Positions 37,689-47,187 of a stretch of 64,000 bases of DNA are shown one piece after another. How positions within the stretch are numbered: the first letter of the stretch is position 1; each line of letters begins with the position of its first letter. This DNA comes from Pseudarthrobacter sp. (lineage in GTDB: Bacteria > Actinomycetota > Actinomycetes > Actinomycetales > Micrococcaceae), in NCBI GenBank assembly GCA_031178005.1, contig JAPSJV010000002.1, positions 62,001 through 126,000 on the forward strand, in the 5' to 3' direction. The notes below the pieces were generated by a model. It was not told where the DNA came from. It was given only the letters and a program-made list of their open reading frames with translations, and searched no databases. Both the position numbers and the translations under genes were made by a program.

Positions 37689-38374
37689 CAGCTGACGGAA
37701 CCCGGCCAATTCGCGTCATCATCGCCGACGACGAATCCCTGGTCCGTGCCGGCATCAGGGCTATTCTCTCGTCTGACGAGCGCATAGACGTCGTTGGTGA
37801 GGCGCAGGACGGGATCGAGGCAGTCGAACTCGTCCGGAGAATGCGCCCGGAGGTGGCTGTTCTCGATATTAGGATGCCGTCAAGCAGTGGCATCGAGGCG
37901 GCGCGCGAGATCCGTCGGCTGGGTCTCAGCACCGCCGTCGTAATTCTCACTACGTTCGGCAGTGACGAGAACGTTGCCCAAGCGGTTGACGCCGGCGCCG
38001 ACGGATTCCTGATCAAAGCGTCCGCACCGCAGGACCTGATCGAGGGGATCCTTACAGTCGCCGGCGGAGGGTCGGCGCTGTCCGGGCCCGTGGCAAAACT
38101 GATTCTGCGCAAACTCCGCGAGTCCAACAACACCGGCAGTTCAATCGCGGTCTCCATGGTCAACAAGCTGACCGACCGCGAACGGACTGTGCTAAGCCTC
38201 CTCGGCCGCGGATTATCGAACGCGGAGATCGCAGCTGAACTCTGGATTGCGGAGGGCACCGTGAAAGGGCACATCAGCAGCATCTTTCAGCAGCTGAACG
38301 CGAATAACCGGGTACAGGCAGCCATCATCGCCTATGAGGCGGGCATCATCCCCGCAGCCCCCACTAGCGCATGA
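37685..38374 (+). CDS. NarL/LuxR family response regulator
   Basis: IRVIIADDESLVRAGIRAILSSDERIDVVGEAQDG; TDRERTVLSLLGRGLSNAEIAAELWIAEGTVKGHISSIFQQL. Confidence 0.95.
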   Translation: MTADGTRPIRVIIADDESLVRAGIRAILSSDERIDVVGEAQDGIEAVELVRRMRPEVAVLDIRMPSSSGIEAAREIRRLGLSTAVVILTTFGSDENVAQAVDAGADGFLIKASAPQDLIEGILTVAGGGSALSGPVAKLILRKLRESNNTGSSIAVSMVNKLTDRERTVLSLLGRGLSNAEIAAELWIAEGTVKGHISSIFQQLNANNRVQAAIIAYEAGIIPAAPTSA

Positions 38375-38885
38375 ACTCCGCGATTGGGCTGAGCCGGTGG
38401 AAGGCCCGGTCTTGATACACCAGCGGATCTGAAACAGACGGACCAGACCGGACCTCGAGGACCGTCGCAGCCAAGAGCACTGAGCCTCCCAACGCTGCCC
38501 GGTGGACAATTTCGCAGCGCAGGGCCCAGGGGGCGTCGCACAGAAGGGGTTCGCCAGTAGGCAGCAATTCCCAATTCATCTCTCCGGTGAAACGAGGTGC
38601 TCCGGGAATGGAGAAGGCGCGGGCGAGTTCCAGCTGATCAGTACCGAGGAGGTGGACCACCACGGTCTGTGCCGCCGCAATCTGGGATGCTGAGCGGCCG
38701 CCGGAAACGGAGAAGGCGAGAATCGGCGGGTCGGCCGAGACAGATGCCACGGACGAAGCGGTCAGCCCAACAACTCCGTCGGTCCCCGTCGCAGTGATCA
38801 CCGCAACCCCGGCGGGATGGGCGCGGAAGGCAGTCTTGAAGTGTTCGCTGACAGAAAGAGGCGAAAGGGAAGCGGAGAACGGCAT
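38364..38885 (-). CDS. Flavin reductase family protein (FMN-binding)
   Basis: FKTAFRAHPAGVAVITATGTDGVVGLTASSVASVSADPPILAFSV. Confidence 0.9.
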   Translation of the reverse strand: MPFSASLSPLSVSEHFKTAFRAHPAGVAVITATGTDGVVGLTASSVASVSADPPILAFSVSGGRSASQIAAAQTVVVHLLGTDQLELARAFSIPGAPRFTGEMNWELLPTGEPLLCDAPWALRCEIVHRAALGGSVLLAATVLEVRSGPSVSDPLVYQDRAFHRLSPIAEFMR

Positions 38886-38928
38886 GGTGGACCTTAGTTC
38901 GGTGGATCGACGGTCTTCACACTAAAAG

Positions 38929-38944
38929 CTCAACCATGGTTGAG
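38929..38944. promoter_or_regulatory. MerR/SoxR-like palindromic operator upstream of flavin reductase
   Basis: Perfect 16-bp palindrome CTCAACCATGGTTGAG. Confidence 0.6.
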
Positions 38945-39116
38945 GTCAAACCGGAGCGAGCAAAATGGTGGTTTGAGCGCGTGCCCGTTCGAAAAGGGGA
39001 CGTGGTCCGAGATAGCATCCGGCCCTTGTGCTGCGCGGTATCGACTATAGGCTGGAAAGACGTTCAGGAGTGATTAATGCACCCGGCAGCCGCAGATGGC
39101 TGAAAGGAGAATCATC

Positions 39117-39605
39117 ATGGAACAGGGCGAGACCAGCGAACTGGTGAGGCTCGGCGACACCGGCAAGACGGTGGCCGACGCAAATGAAGACATCCGCGGG
39201 CACACGGTCAGATCCGATTCCGGCGAAGACATCGGCAAAGTCGAAGAACTGCTGGTCGATGTCGCTGAGAAGAAAGTCCGATTTCTCGTGATCGCTTCAG
39301 GAGGGTTCCTGGGCATCGGCAAAGACAAAACATTTATTCCGGTCGATACCATCAAGAGCATCAACCCGGACGATCGTGAAGTCGTCATCGACCGGAGCCG
39401 CGAGCAGATCGCCGGAGCGCCTGAATACGACCCCGACCTGGCGGTGGAGAGATCCTACTACGAAGGGATCTACGGCTACTACGGCCTGTCCCCATACTGG
39501 AACCCCGGTTACGCCTACCCCGGATATCCGCTGTTCTCCCCCATCAAGGAAGGAGAAATGGACCCCCGCGAGTCCAGGCCAACCCGTCCGGAACATCCTC
39601 TATAG
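39117..39605 (+). CDS. PRC-barrel domain protein
   Basis: DIRGHTVRSDSGEDIGKVEELLVDVAEKKVRFLVIASGGFLGIGKDKTFIPVD. Confidence 0.88.
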   Translation: MEQGETSELVRLGDTGKTVADANEDIRGHTVRSDSGEDIGKVEELLVDVAEKKVRFLVIASGGFLGIGKDKTFIPVDTIKSINPDDREVVIDRSREQIAGAPEYDPDLAVERSYYEGIYGYYGLSPYWNPGYAYPGYPLFSPIKEGEMDPRESRPTRPEHPL

Positions 39606-39649
39606 ACACTTTGAAATGCATTCTGGCCGTCAAAATCATAAGAGTTTCC

Positions 39650-39916
39650 ATGACACTTTCGGACGATGAACGCAGAAAACTCGAACAGCTCGAGCAGGAA
39701 CTTGCTGCCGCGGATCCTGAGCTTGACCAAAAGCTGCAGACGGGCTTGGCCCGGCGCCCTGCGGCGGTTGTCTATGGTGCAATGGCGGCGGCATCCGGTT
39801 TGATTTTTCTTATGGCCGGATTGATCACGAACCAGCTTCTTCTCGGAGTCATGGGATTTCTCTTAATGATTGGCGGCACTTATCAGTTTCGGAGAGGCCG
39901 CAGACAACGCCGGTGA
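39650..39916 (+). CDS. DUF3040 family small membrane protein
   Basis: MTLSDDERRKLEQLEQELAAADPEL + two hydrophobic segments. Confidence 0.85.
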   Translation: MTLSDDERRKLEQLEQELAAADPELDQKLQTGLARRPAAVVYGAMAAASGLIFLMAGLITNQLLLGVMGFLLMIGGTYQFRRGRRQRR

Positions 39917-39971
39917 CGGAACAAACGCGTGACAGTTCATCGACAAGGGAATTCCGAAAAGCATTAAGCGA

Positions 39972-40015
39972 AAGGGCTGCGATCCGGAGTACTCCCCCTC
40001 CGGATCGCAGCCCTT
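39972..40015. terminator. Bidirectional hairpin terminator
   Basis: Perfect 18-bp stem aagggctgcgatccggag / ctccggatcgcagccctt, 8-nt loop, between convergent genes. Confidence 0.85.
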
Positions 40016-40039
40016 CCGGGTCTATACGGCCACTTTCAG

Positions 40040-41590
40040 TCAGCCAAGCGCGACGGCGGACCAGGACACCGGGGGCAGCGTCACGGTGAGCGTGCCCTCC
40101 TGGAGGATGGCGCCGTCGAGCGTTTTGAGCCCCACACGGTTCTGGTCCTGCAGGGTGTTCTTGGCGTAAACGTCGGCGTCGTGCAGGGTGACGGCCTCGG
40201 TGATGACCGTGGCGTTGAGGTCCGCCACATTGATGGTCAGGTCGATGGACTCGGTCTGGCTGCGGTTCACCAGGAACAGTGCTGACTCGCCGGTTGCGGC
40301 GTCGGCAGTGGCCACCGCATCCACCAGCGGCGCATCACCATAAACGGCGGTGGTGTACGTTCCGGCATCGATCCGGGGCCGCAGCACATCTCCCTTGGCC
40401 AGGCGGGACGTCACGGAGAACGGGAAGAAGGTGGTCTGCCGCCAGGTGTCGCCGCCCGGCTCCGTCATGATCGGCGCGATCACGTTGACCAGCTGCGCCA
40501 GCGAGGCCGCGGCAACACGGTCATGGTTCTTCAGCAGGGTGATCAGCAGGTTGCCGAACACCACGGCGTCGGCCACTGAGTAGGTGTCCTCCAGCTGCCG
40601 GGGTGCGTGGACCCACTGATCGTTGACTTCCTCGGAGGCCTGGTGCTCGTCCAGGTACCAGATGTTCCATTCGTCGAAAGAAAGCTGGACGGTCTTCTGG
40701 CTCTTCAGCTTGTGCTTGACGTGGTCCGCCGTGGCCACCACGGTTTCGATGAAGTACTGCATGTCCAGCGAGGACGCCAGGTAGGAGCCCAGGTCACCGT
40801 TGCGCTCCTGGTAGTAGGCGTGGCAGGAAATGTAGTCCACGTGCTCGTAGGCGTGTTCCAGGACCACACGCTCCCACTCACCGAAGGTGGGCATGGACGA
40901 ACTCGATGAGCCGCACACCACCAGCTCGAGGTCCTTGTCCGCAGTCTTCATCGCAGAAGCCGTGCGGGCTGCAAGCTTTCCGTAGCTGTCAGCGGACATA
41001 TGCCCGATCTGCCATGGACCGTCCATCTCATTCCCCAGGCACCACATGCGGATGTCGTACGGATCTTTGGTGCCGTTGGCGATCCGCTGCTCGCTGAGCG
41101 CGGTTCCGGAGGGGTGGTTGGCGTATTCCAGCAGGTCCAGAGCCGCTTCGATGCCCCGGGTGCCCAGGTTCACGGCCATCATCAGCTCCGAGCCGGTGAG
41201 CTTGCACCAACGGGCAAACTCGTCCAGGCCGACTTGGTTCGACTCCAGCGAGTGCCAGGCCAGGTCGCGGCGGACCGGCCGCTGGTCGCGCGGGCCCACG
41301 CCGTCTTCCCACCGGTAGCCGGAGACGAAGTTGCCGCCGGGGTAGCGGATGGTGCTGGAGCCGAGCTCCTTGACCAGCTCGATGACGTCCAGCCGGAAGC
41401 CGTCCTCGTTCGCAGTGGGATGGCCCGGCTCATAGATGCCGTCATACACGCAGCGGCCCAGGTGCTCCACGAACGAGCCGAAGATGCGGCGGCTCACGGG
41501 GGCCACAACGGCCGAGCGGTCAATGGTGATGACAGTGGGTGCCACAACAGCCAGGGTGGTCTGTTCAGCGGCAGCGGAGGTGATGGTCAC
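40040..41590 (-). CDS. GH51 alpha-L-arabinofuranosidase
   Basis: RIFGSFVEHLGRCVYDGIYEPGHPTANEDGFR; IRYPGGNFVSGYRWEDGVGPRDQRP; WCLGNEMDGPWQIGH; LSFDEWNIWY. Confidence 0.95.
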   Translation of the reverse strand: MTITSAAAEQTTLAVVAPTVITIDRSAVVAPVSRRIFGSFVEHLGRCVYDGIYEPGHPTANEDGFRLDVIELVKELGSSTIRYPGGNFVSGYRWEDGVGPRDQRPVRRDLAWHSLESNQVGLDEFARWCKLTGSELMMAVNLGTRGIEAALDLLEYANHPSGTALSEQRIANGTKDPYDIRMWCLGNEMDGPWQIGHMSADSYGKLAARTASAMKTADKDLELVVCGSSSSSMPTFGEWERVVLEHAYEHVDYISCHAYYQERNGDLGSYLASSLDMQYFIETVVATADHVKHKLKSQKTVQLSFDEWNIWYLDEHQASEEVNDQWVHAPRQLEDTYSVADAVVFGNLLITLLKNHDRVAAASLAQLVNVIAPIMTEPGGDTWRQTTFFPFSVTSRLAKGDVLRPRIDAGTYTTAVYGDAPLVDAVATADAATGESALFLVNRSQTESIDLTINVADLNATVITEAVTLHDADVYAKNTLQDQNRVGLKTLDGAILQEGTLTVTLPPVSWSAVALG

Positions 41591-41604
41591 GGTTCTTCCT
41601 ATTC

Positions 41605-41620
41605 TGTATAACGTTGTAGA
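41605..41620. promoter_or_regulatory. LacI-type operator upstream of GH51
   Basis: tgtataacgttgtaga. Confidence 0.65.
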
Positions 41621-41660
41621 AGTTGATGAAAATTCTTGAGGCTAAAAAGGCCGAGGGTGT

Positions 41661-42320
41661 CTAAGCGGCCGAGACGGCTGGTTCCACCGCCGTCGGTGCG
41701 GCCAGCCGCTGGAGCCGGCGCTCCAGCAGCCAGCCGGATGCCAGCAACGGAGCCGATGCGCCCACCAGCGGCACCAGGACTGTCAGCCCGGAGAAGACTC
41801 CGGCCAGCAGCACCAGGCTGACCAGCAGCCCCACACTCATCAGCGGCGAAACCAGCGGCAGCAGGAACGCCGTGCGCCAGGTGCGGCTCACGGAATCCCG
41901 GTAGCGGCTGCAGGTGGCGATGGCGGTAAAGGCAGCCAGCAGGGTCGCGGTGCCGGCTACCCCGGCGAGGAGCAACAGCGCGGCATGCACCGGAGAGTTG
42001 CCGCCCTGCATCGTCAGGACGTTCAGGAACAGCACGACGCCGGCACCCCAGAAAATGCCGCCCACCCGGTTGGTGTGCCAAAACTGTGAGCGGTAGACGG
42101 TGATGAAGTCCCGCACCAGATGGTCCCCGGCTGCTCCGGCGCGAAGCCGGGCCAGCATGGTGGTGGCCGCCACCGCGGCCGGGAACAAGCCCAGCAGCAC
42201 CAGGCCCGCAAGGGTTCCGGCGGCAAACAACAGGTTGATCAGAACCATGCGGGTGGCGAAGGCCAGCCATTCCATCACGCGGCCGGCCCAGCCCATGGGC
42301 CCGTCATTCATGGCGAGCAC
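41661..42320 (-). CDS. DUF624 (YesL) family membrane protein
   Basis: MEWLAFATRMVLINLLFAAGTLAGLVLLGLFPA...; linked to glycoside hydrolases and sugar ABC genes. Confidence 0.82.
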   Translation of the reverse strand: MLAMNDGPMGWAGRVMEWLAFATRMVLINLLFAAGTLAGLVLLGLFPAAVAATTMLARLRAGAAGDHLVRDFITVYRSQFWHTNRVGGIFWGAGVVLFLNVLTMQGGNSPVHAALLLLAGVAGTATLLAAFTAIATCSRYRDSVSRTWRTAFLLPLVSPLMSVGLLVSLVLLAGVFSGLTVLVPLVGASAPLLASGWLLERRLQRLAAPTAVEPAVSAA

Positions 42321-43632
42321 CTTTGGTCCCGGACCAGACGACGCCCCGCTGGTCGATGCCGCTGAATGACAAAGCAGCCCGCCCGCCGGCCCAGTCCCAG
42401 GAACCGAACACCATGGCGTCCAGCTCCGCGGCCTCCCCCGACCCGTCCGCCATGCCCTTGATGATCAGTGCCAGCGAGGCCGGTGCACCGCTGGAAAGCA
42501 CGTCGTCGCCCCCTTGGCAGGAGATGTCCAGGGTCACCGCCTGTACCAGTTCGGTGGAAGCAGGATCGAACCGGAGGACCTGCCAGCTTCCCGCCACCGG
42601 CTCAGGGCCCGGCAGGACCTCAACAGCGTGACCTGCGTACGGCTGCGGTGACACAACCGGCCATCCCGCACCCGTAAAGAACAGCCGCCGGACCTGGGCC
42701 ATGTGCTGGCTGGGATCATCCGCGAAACGTACATGATGCACCACAAAGTGCTCAGGCGATCCGTCCGGTCCATCCTGCGTGAACACCGAATTGTGGCCGG
42801 GAGCCAGCCACCCAGTGCCACCGTCGAACTGGTAGCTGCCCAGGATCTTGGTTCCGGCCAGCATTGGTGAAGCGTCCAGGTCGGTGAGGGTGACGCCACG
42901 GAAGTCCCGGTAGGGCCCGGTAACCGAATCGGAGACGGCAACCCGCATGTTGTAGCTGTCGAACAACGAGTCATATGACGCGAAGAGCACGTACTGCTCT
43001 TCCTCCGGGCGGTAGAGGATAAAGGCACCCTCAACGGCGCCGTCCACTGAAGCGTGCCGCCGGGCGATCAGCGTACCCAGGTCCCCTTCCTCCAACGGCT
43101 TTCCGGAATTCCGGTCCAGGGGCAGCATGTAGATCCCGGAAAAGAAGGAACCGTAGGTCAGCCAGGGGGCACCGTCTGCATCAAGCACGACGGCGGCATC
43201 TATGGCGTTCTGGGAATGTTCACCCTGGCGGGTGGCAACCACCAGTCCGCGGTCCTCCCAGGGGCCGGCAGGCGATGGTGCCACGGCAAGGCCGATGGCC
43301 GAGGTCCGCGAGCCGAAGGTGGACGCCGAGTAGTACATATGCCACCCGCTTCCGGGCCAGCGGACCACTTCAGGAGCCCAGAGGCCCTGCGCACCGGTCC
43401 AGTCAGCGGCCGGTGACGGCACGCCGTCGAACGCTGTTCCGTAGTACTGCCAACCCACCAGATCCTGGGAGGTCCGGATATGTACTCCGGAGGGAATATC
43501 TTTGCTGTTGGCCACAGCGTCGGTGGAGAACATGTAGTAGGTGCCGTCGTCGTCGCGCACAACCGTGGGATCGTGGGCGTGGCGTGGACCCCAGGTGGCC
43601 GGGCCCGCGGTTGCCGTCTCGGTATCCAACAT
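42304..43632 (-). CDS. GH43 family glycosidase (arabinanase/arabinofuranosidase-like)
   Basis: RHAHDPTVVRDDDGTYYMFSTDA, WAPEVVRWPGSGWHMYYSASTFG, GPEGS-like GHNSVF region. Confidence 0.88.
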   Translation of the reverse strand: MLDTETATAGPATWGPRHAHDPTVVRDDDGTYYMFSTDAVANSKDIPSGVHIRTSQDLVGWQYYGTAFDGVPSPAADWTGAQGLWAPEVVRWPGSGWHMYYSASTFGSRTSAIGLAVAPSPAGPWEDRGLVVATRQGEHSQNAIDAAVVLDADGAPWLTYGSFFSGIYMLPLDRNSGKPLEEGDLGTLIARRHASVDGAVEGAFILYRPEEEQYVLFASYDSLFDSYNMRVAVSDSVTGPYRDFRGVTLTDLDASPMLAGTKILGSYQFDGGTGWLAPGHNSVFTQDGPDGSPEHFVVHHVRFADDPSQHMAQVRRLFFTGAGWPVVSPQPYAGHAVEVLPGPEPVAGSWQVLRFDPASTELVQAVTLDISCQGGDDVLSSGAPASLALIIKGMADGSGEAAELDAMVFGSWDWAGGRAALSFSGIDQRGVVWSGTKGARHE

Positions 43633-43635
43633 CGC

Positions 43636-44601
43636 TTAGCCCTTGGATCCGGACAGTGCAATGGATTCGATGATTTGCCGCTGGAAGACAACGAAAACGA
43701 TCAGCACCGGCAGCAGTGCAACGAAGGACGCCGCCATGATCAGCGGGTAGTCAGTTTGGATGGCGTACTGGGCATTGAAGTTGGCGATGACCAACTGCAG
43801 GGTCTGGGTGCCCGGCGAGTTCAAGTAGATGATGGGCGCCAGGTAGTCGTTCCAAACAGCCATGAACCACAGGATGAATTGTGCGGCCAGCGCGGGACGG
43901 ATCGCTGGCAGGATCAGGGTCCAGAAGATCTGCAGGTAGGATGCGCCGTCGATCCGTGCGGCCTCCACGATCGAATCCGGGATGCTGTTCAGGAACTGGC
44001 GCAGGAAGAAGATCATGATGATGTTGCCGAACAGCCCGGGCACAATCAGTGGCCACAAGGTATCCACCCAGCCGATGCTGGCGAAGATGGTGAACTGCGG
44101 AATCATCAGTGTGGGGAACGGGATCATCAGCCCGGAGAGCAGGCCGAGGAACAGTGCGTTCTTGAAAGGCATCCGCATCTTGGCGAAGGCAAAGGCCGCC
44201 AGTGCGGAGGTGAGGGAACCGACGATCGTGACAGATGCCGCCACAATCAGGCTGTTCTGGATACCGGTCAGCAGCGGCCCGGCCGTCCAGATGCGGAGGT
44301 AGTTCTCCCACACGAACGGGTCCGGGATCCACTGTGGCGGCAGCTCGAAGACGCCGTCCTTGGTTTTGAGCGAAGTGGAGAACGTCCAGGCAAGCGGCGC
44401 GATCATCACGATGGCGCCGATGGACAGCACCAGGGTGGTGAGGATATTGCCCAGCCGGAGGCCGTCCTTGGCGGACTTTTGGCCGCGCCCGCGAGGCGCA
44501 CCGCCGGTTCCGGTAGTTCCCCCTCCTGCGCCGCCGGCCGACGCCGGAATGGCTTCGGTGGGCTCCAGGGGCGGGGTGGTTACGAGGTTCTGTGTCGACA
44601 T
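43636..44601 (-). CDS. Carbohydrate ABC transporter permease (MalG type)
   Basis: EAARIDGASYLQIFWTLILPAIRPALAAQFI EAA loop. Confidence 0.92.
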   Translation of the reverse strand: MSTQNLVTTPPLEPTEAIPASAGGAGGGTTGTGGAPRGRGQKSAKDGLRLGNILTTLVLSIGAIVMIAPLAWTFSTSLKTKDGVFELPPQWIPDPFVWENYLRIWTAGPLLTGIQNSLIVAASVTIVGSLTSALAAFAFAKMRMPFKNALFLGLLSGLMIPFPTLMIPQFTIFASIGWVDTLWPLIVPGLFGNIIMIFFLRQFLNSIPDSIVEAARIDGASYLQIFWTLILPAIRPALAAQFILWFMAVWNDYLAPIIYLNSPGTQTLQLVIANFNAQYAIQTDYPLIMAASFVALLPVLIVFVVFQRQIIESIALSGSKG

Positions 44602-44612
44602 GGCTGCCTGCC

Positions 44613-45515
44613 TCAATCGATCGAAAACTGGTTGCGGCGGTTAAGCCGGAATTGGATGAAGGTAATGATGAACACCAGCAGGCCCAGGATGACTGACATG
44701 GCGGAGGCGTAGCCCATCTGGAGGTTGTCGAAGGCTTTCTGCCAGATGTACCAAACGATGGTTGCGGACTCGAACTCGGGACCGCCGGTGGGGGTCATGA
44801 TGTTGATTTCCACGAAGATTTGCGAGCCGCCGATGATGCTGGTGACAATCAGGAAGAACGTGACGGGCCGGACCATGGGGACCGTAATGTGGCGGAACTG
44901 CTGCCAGGCGGTGGCGCCGTCAAGGGAAGCTGCTTCGTAAAGGTACCGGGGCACGGACTGCAGCGCGGCCAGGTAGAGCAACATGGCGTAGCCCAGGCCC
45001 TTCCAGATGGCCATGATCATCAGCGCGGGTTTCACGGTGGCCGTGTCCTGCAGCCAGTTGGGGCCGTCGATGCCCAGCAGCCCCAGGCCCTGGTTGATCA
45101 GGCCGAAGTCGCCGTTGAACGCCCACTGCCACAGGATGGCCACCGCGGCGATCGAAGAAATCACCGGAAGGTAGTAGACGGTCCGGAAGAAGGTGGTGCC
45201 ACGCATTTTGCGATTCATGGCCAGGGCCAGTGCCAGCGAGATGACCAGGCCGATCGGGATGCCGATCATCATGAACAGCGTGTTCCACAGCGACTTCAGG
45301 AAGTATCTGTCACCGAACATCTTGACGTAGTTGTCCAGTCCGTTGAACTTCGGCGCGGAGATGCCGTTCCAGTTGGTGAAGGACGCGTAGACGGAGAACA
45401 ACAGCGGGAAAAGTGTAAAGAGGAGGAATCCAAGCACCGGTATGGCAACAAAGAGCAGCGCGGCCTGGTGTTCCTTCCGGTGAAGCCGTGAACGGCGGTT
45501 GATGGTGGTGGTCAT
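44613..45515 (-). CDS. Carbohydrate ABC transporter permease (MalF type)
   Basis: YEAASLDGATAWQQFRHITVPMVRPVTFF EAA loop. Confidence 0.92.
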   Translation of the reverse strand: MTTTINRRSRLHRKEHQAALLFVAIPVLGFLLFTLFPLLFSVYASFTNWNGISAPKFNGLDNYVKMFGDRYFLKSLWNTLFMMIGIPIGLVISLALALAMNRKMRGTTFFRTVYYLPVISSIAAVAILWQWAFNGDFGLINQGLGLLGIDGPNWLQDTATVKPALMIMAIWKGLGYAMLLYLAALQSVPRYLYEAASLDGATAWQQFRHITVPMVRPVTFFLIVTSIIGGSQIFVEINIMTPTGGPEFESATIVWYIWQKAFDNLQMGYASAMSVILGLLVFIITFIQFRLNRRNQFSID

Positions 45516-45576
45516 CGCTGGATCCTCATTGATTCGCTGATTGTGGTGATGGAACGTAGGGAAAGCCAGGTGGGTC

Positions 45577-45614
45577 AGGCGCCGCGGCGGCACTTGGGTA
45601 CTACCGCGGCGCCT
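45577..45614 (-). terminator. Intercistronic hairpin between SBP and permease genes
   Basis: Perfect 11-bp GC-rich stem aggcgccgcgg / ccgcggcgcct, 16-nt loop. Confidence 0.6.
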
Positions 45615-45630
45615 TGCTGGGGCAGGGGCT

Positions 45631-46968
45631 TTAGCGGCCGGCCTGCTGGTTGGCTGCATCCAGGAATTCCTGCATCCTGGGCTGGGCTTCCTTCAGATAG
45701 TCCGCTGCGGTCTGCTTGCCGTCCAGGACAGGCTGGATATTGGTGTAGAGCTCGTCATACCACTCGGCGTTGAAGGTGTTGCCACCGGGAAGGGCGCGGC
45801 CGTAGTCCTTGACGATTTCAAGGAATTCAGCTTTGTTGGCCGGCTTGGTGGTGGTGTCCGCGGCCCAGGTCTCCGCCATGTCCTTCAAGTTGGGAATCTG
45901 GATGCCTGCGTCCACCAGGCTCTGCTGCGCGTCCTTGTTGGCCGTGAGGAACTCGACCAGCTTGACCGCATCCTCCGGGTACTTGGTGCTCTCGGAGACT
46001 GCGATGCCCAGGCTGCCGATCCAGCTGGCCGTCTCCCCGCTATCGCCCGCCGGGTACGGAATCACGTCCCATTCGAAGCCGAGCTTCTGGTAAGTGGACA
46101 GGTCCCACGGGGCAACGGGGAAGAAGCCGATCTCACCCTTCATCCAGCGCTGGTAGGTATCCAGCGTCTGGGCTTCAGCCACCGACGGCGTGACGCCGTG
46201 GACGTTCTGCAGATCGGCAAACCATTGCAGGGACTTCGCGAATTCCGGGGTGTCCACGGTGACCTTGGTGCGGTCCTCATTCAACCAGTCGCCACCGTTG
46301 GACCACACGAAGGGCTGCAGGTTCCACTGCACGTTCAGGCCTGTGCCCCACTGGTCCAGGGTGCCATCACCGTTGGTGTCTGCAGTGAGCTTCTTGGCTG
46401 CGCCGACGAATTCGTCGAAGGTGTAGGGCTTGTCCTTGTCCGGCAGCGGGATTCCTGCCTTTTCCAGCATGGTCTTGTTGTAGCCGAAGGAGAAGGGCCC
46501 TACATCCTTGGGCAGTGCGTAGATGGCGCCTTCGCCCACCAGCTTGCCGTCGTAGCGGTAGCTGTCCACGCCGTATTCCCAGATGTTGTCCAGGTCGATC
46601 GTGTCGGAGCCTTCCACGTATTCGGTGATGTCCTTGACGATCCCGTTCTGGACGTATGCCTGCACGTCTCCGGGGCCGATGTAGAACACATCAGGGACCT
46701 GCTTGCCGGCGATGGCGGCCTTGAGCTTGGTGGCGTACTGGTCCGCGGTGGTGACGATGATATCGACGTCCACTCCGTTGGCAGCCTCGAACTGCTCAAC
46801 GGCCTTTTCGTAGGCCTTCTTTTCATCTTCGCCGCCGCGGAACATAAACGTCAGCTTCTTTTCGCCGCTGTCGCCCTCGCCGGAGGCGGGGGCGGAGCAG
46901 CCGCCCAGCATCAGGCCTGCTGCGGTGAAGAGGGCAAGGGTTGCGGCAATGGGACGTGACTTCGTCAT
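45631..46968 (-). CDS. Extracellular sugar-binding lipoprotein of ABC importer
   Basis: ALFTAAGLMLGGCSAP lipobox; KLTFMFRGGEDEKKAYEKAVEQFEAANGVDV. Confidence 0.93.
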   Translation of the reverse strand: MTKSRPIAATLALFTAAGLMLGGCSAPASGEGDSGEKKLTFMFRGGEDEKKAYEKAVEQFEAANGVDVDIIVTTADQYATKLKAAIAGKQVPDVFYIGPGDVQAYVQNGIVKDITEYVEGSDTIDLDNIWEYGVDSYRYDGKLVGEGAIYALPKDVGPFSFGYNKTMLEKAGIPLPDKDKPYTFDEFVGAAKKLTADTNGDGTLDQWGTGLNVQWNLQPFVWSNGGDWLNEDRTKVTVDTPEFAKSLQWFADLQNVHGVTPSVAEAQTLDTYQRWMKGEIGFFPVAPWDLSTYQKLGFEWDVIPYPAGDSGETASWIGSLGIAVSESTKYPEDAVKLVEFLTANKDAQQSLVDAGIQIPNLKDMAETWAADTTTKPANKAEFLEIVKDYGRALPGGNTFNAEWYDELYTNIQPVLDGKQTAADYLKEAQPRMQEFLDAANQQAGR

Positions 46969-47060
46969 CACGTGTTCCTTCCGGGTCGGGTGGAGCAATT
47001 GGATTCAAGGGGGCGGTACTGGCCCCCAACTGTCCACGGAAGGCGGACCGGCATCCAGGG

Positions 47061-47087
47061 GGTTTCTTTGCAACGTTGTAAGAAACC
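47061..47087. promoter_or_regulatory. LacI-type operator, extended palindrome, upstream of sugar ABC operon
   Basis: ggtttctttgcaacgttgtaagaaacc. Confidence 0.72.
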
Positions 47088-47187
47088 TTCACATGGCGGG
47101 CGTCACAACGTCAAGAGTGAACTTCCAATTAATTTTCGACGTCGGCACTCACCCTTGACGCCTCGGGCCACCGCGTGCGATATTTCG

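Noticed and set aside
43480-44712. 410-aa plus-strand ORF opposite the MalG-type permease
   Set aside because: Antisense shadow, composition biased to Gln/Gly/Asp/His.
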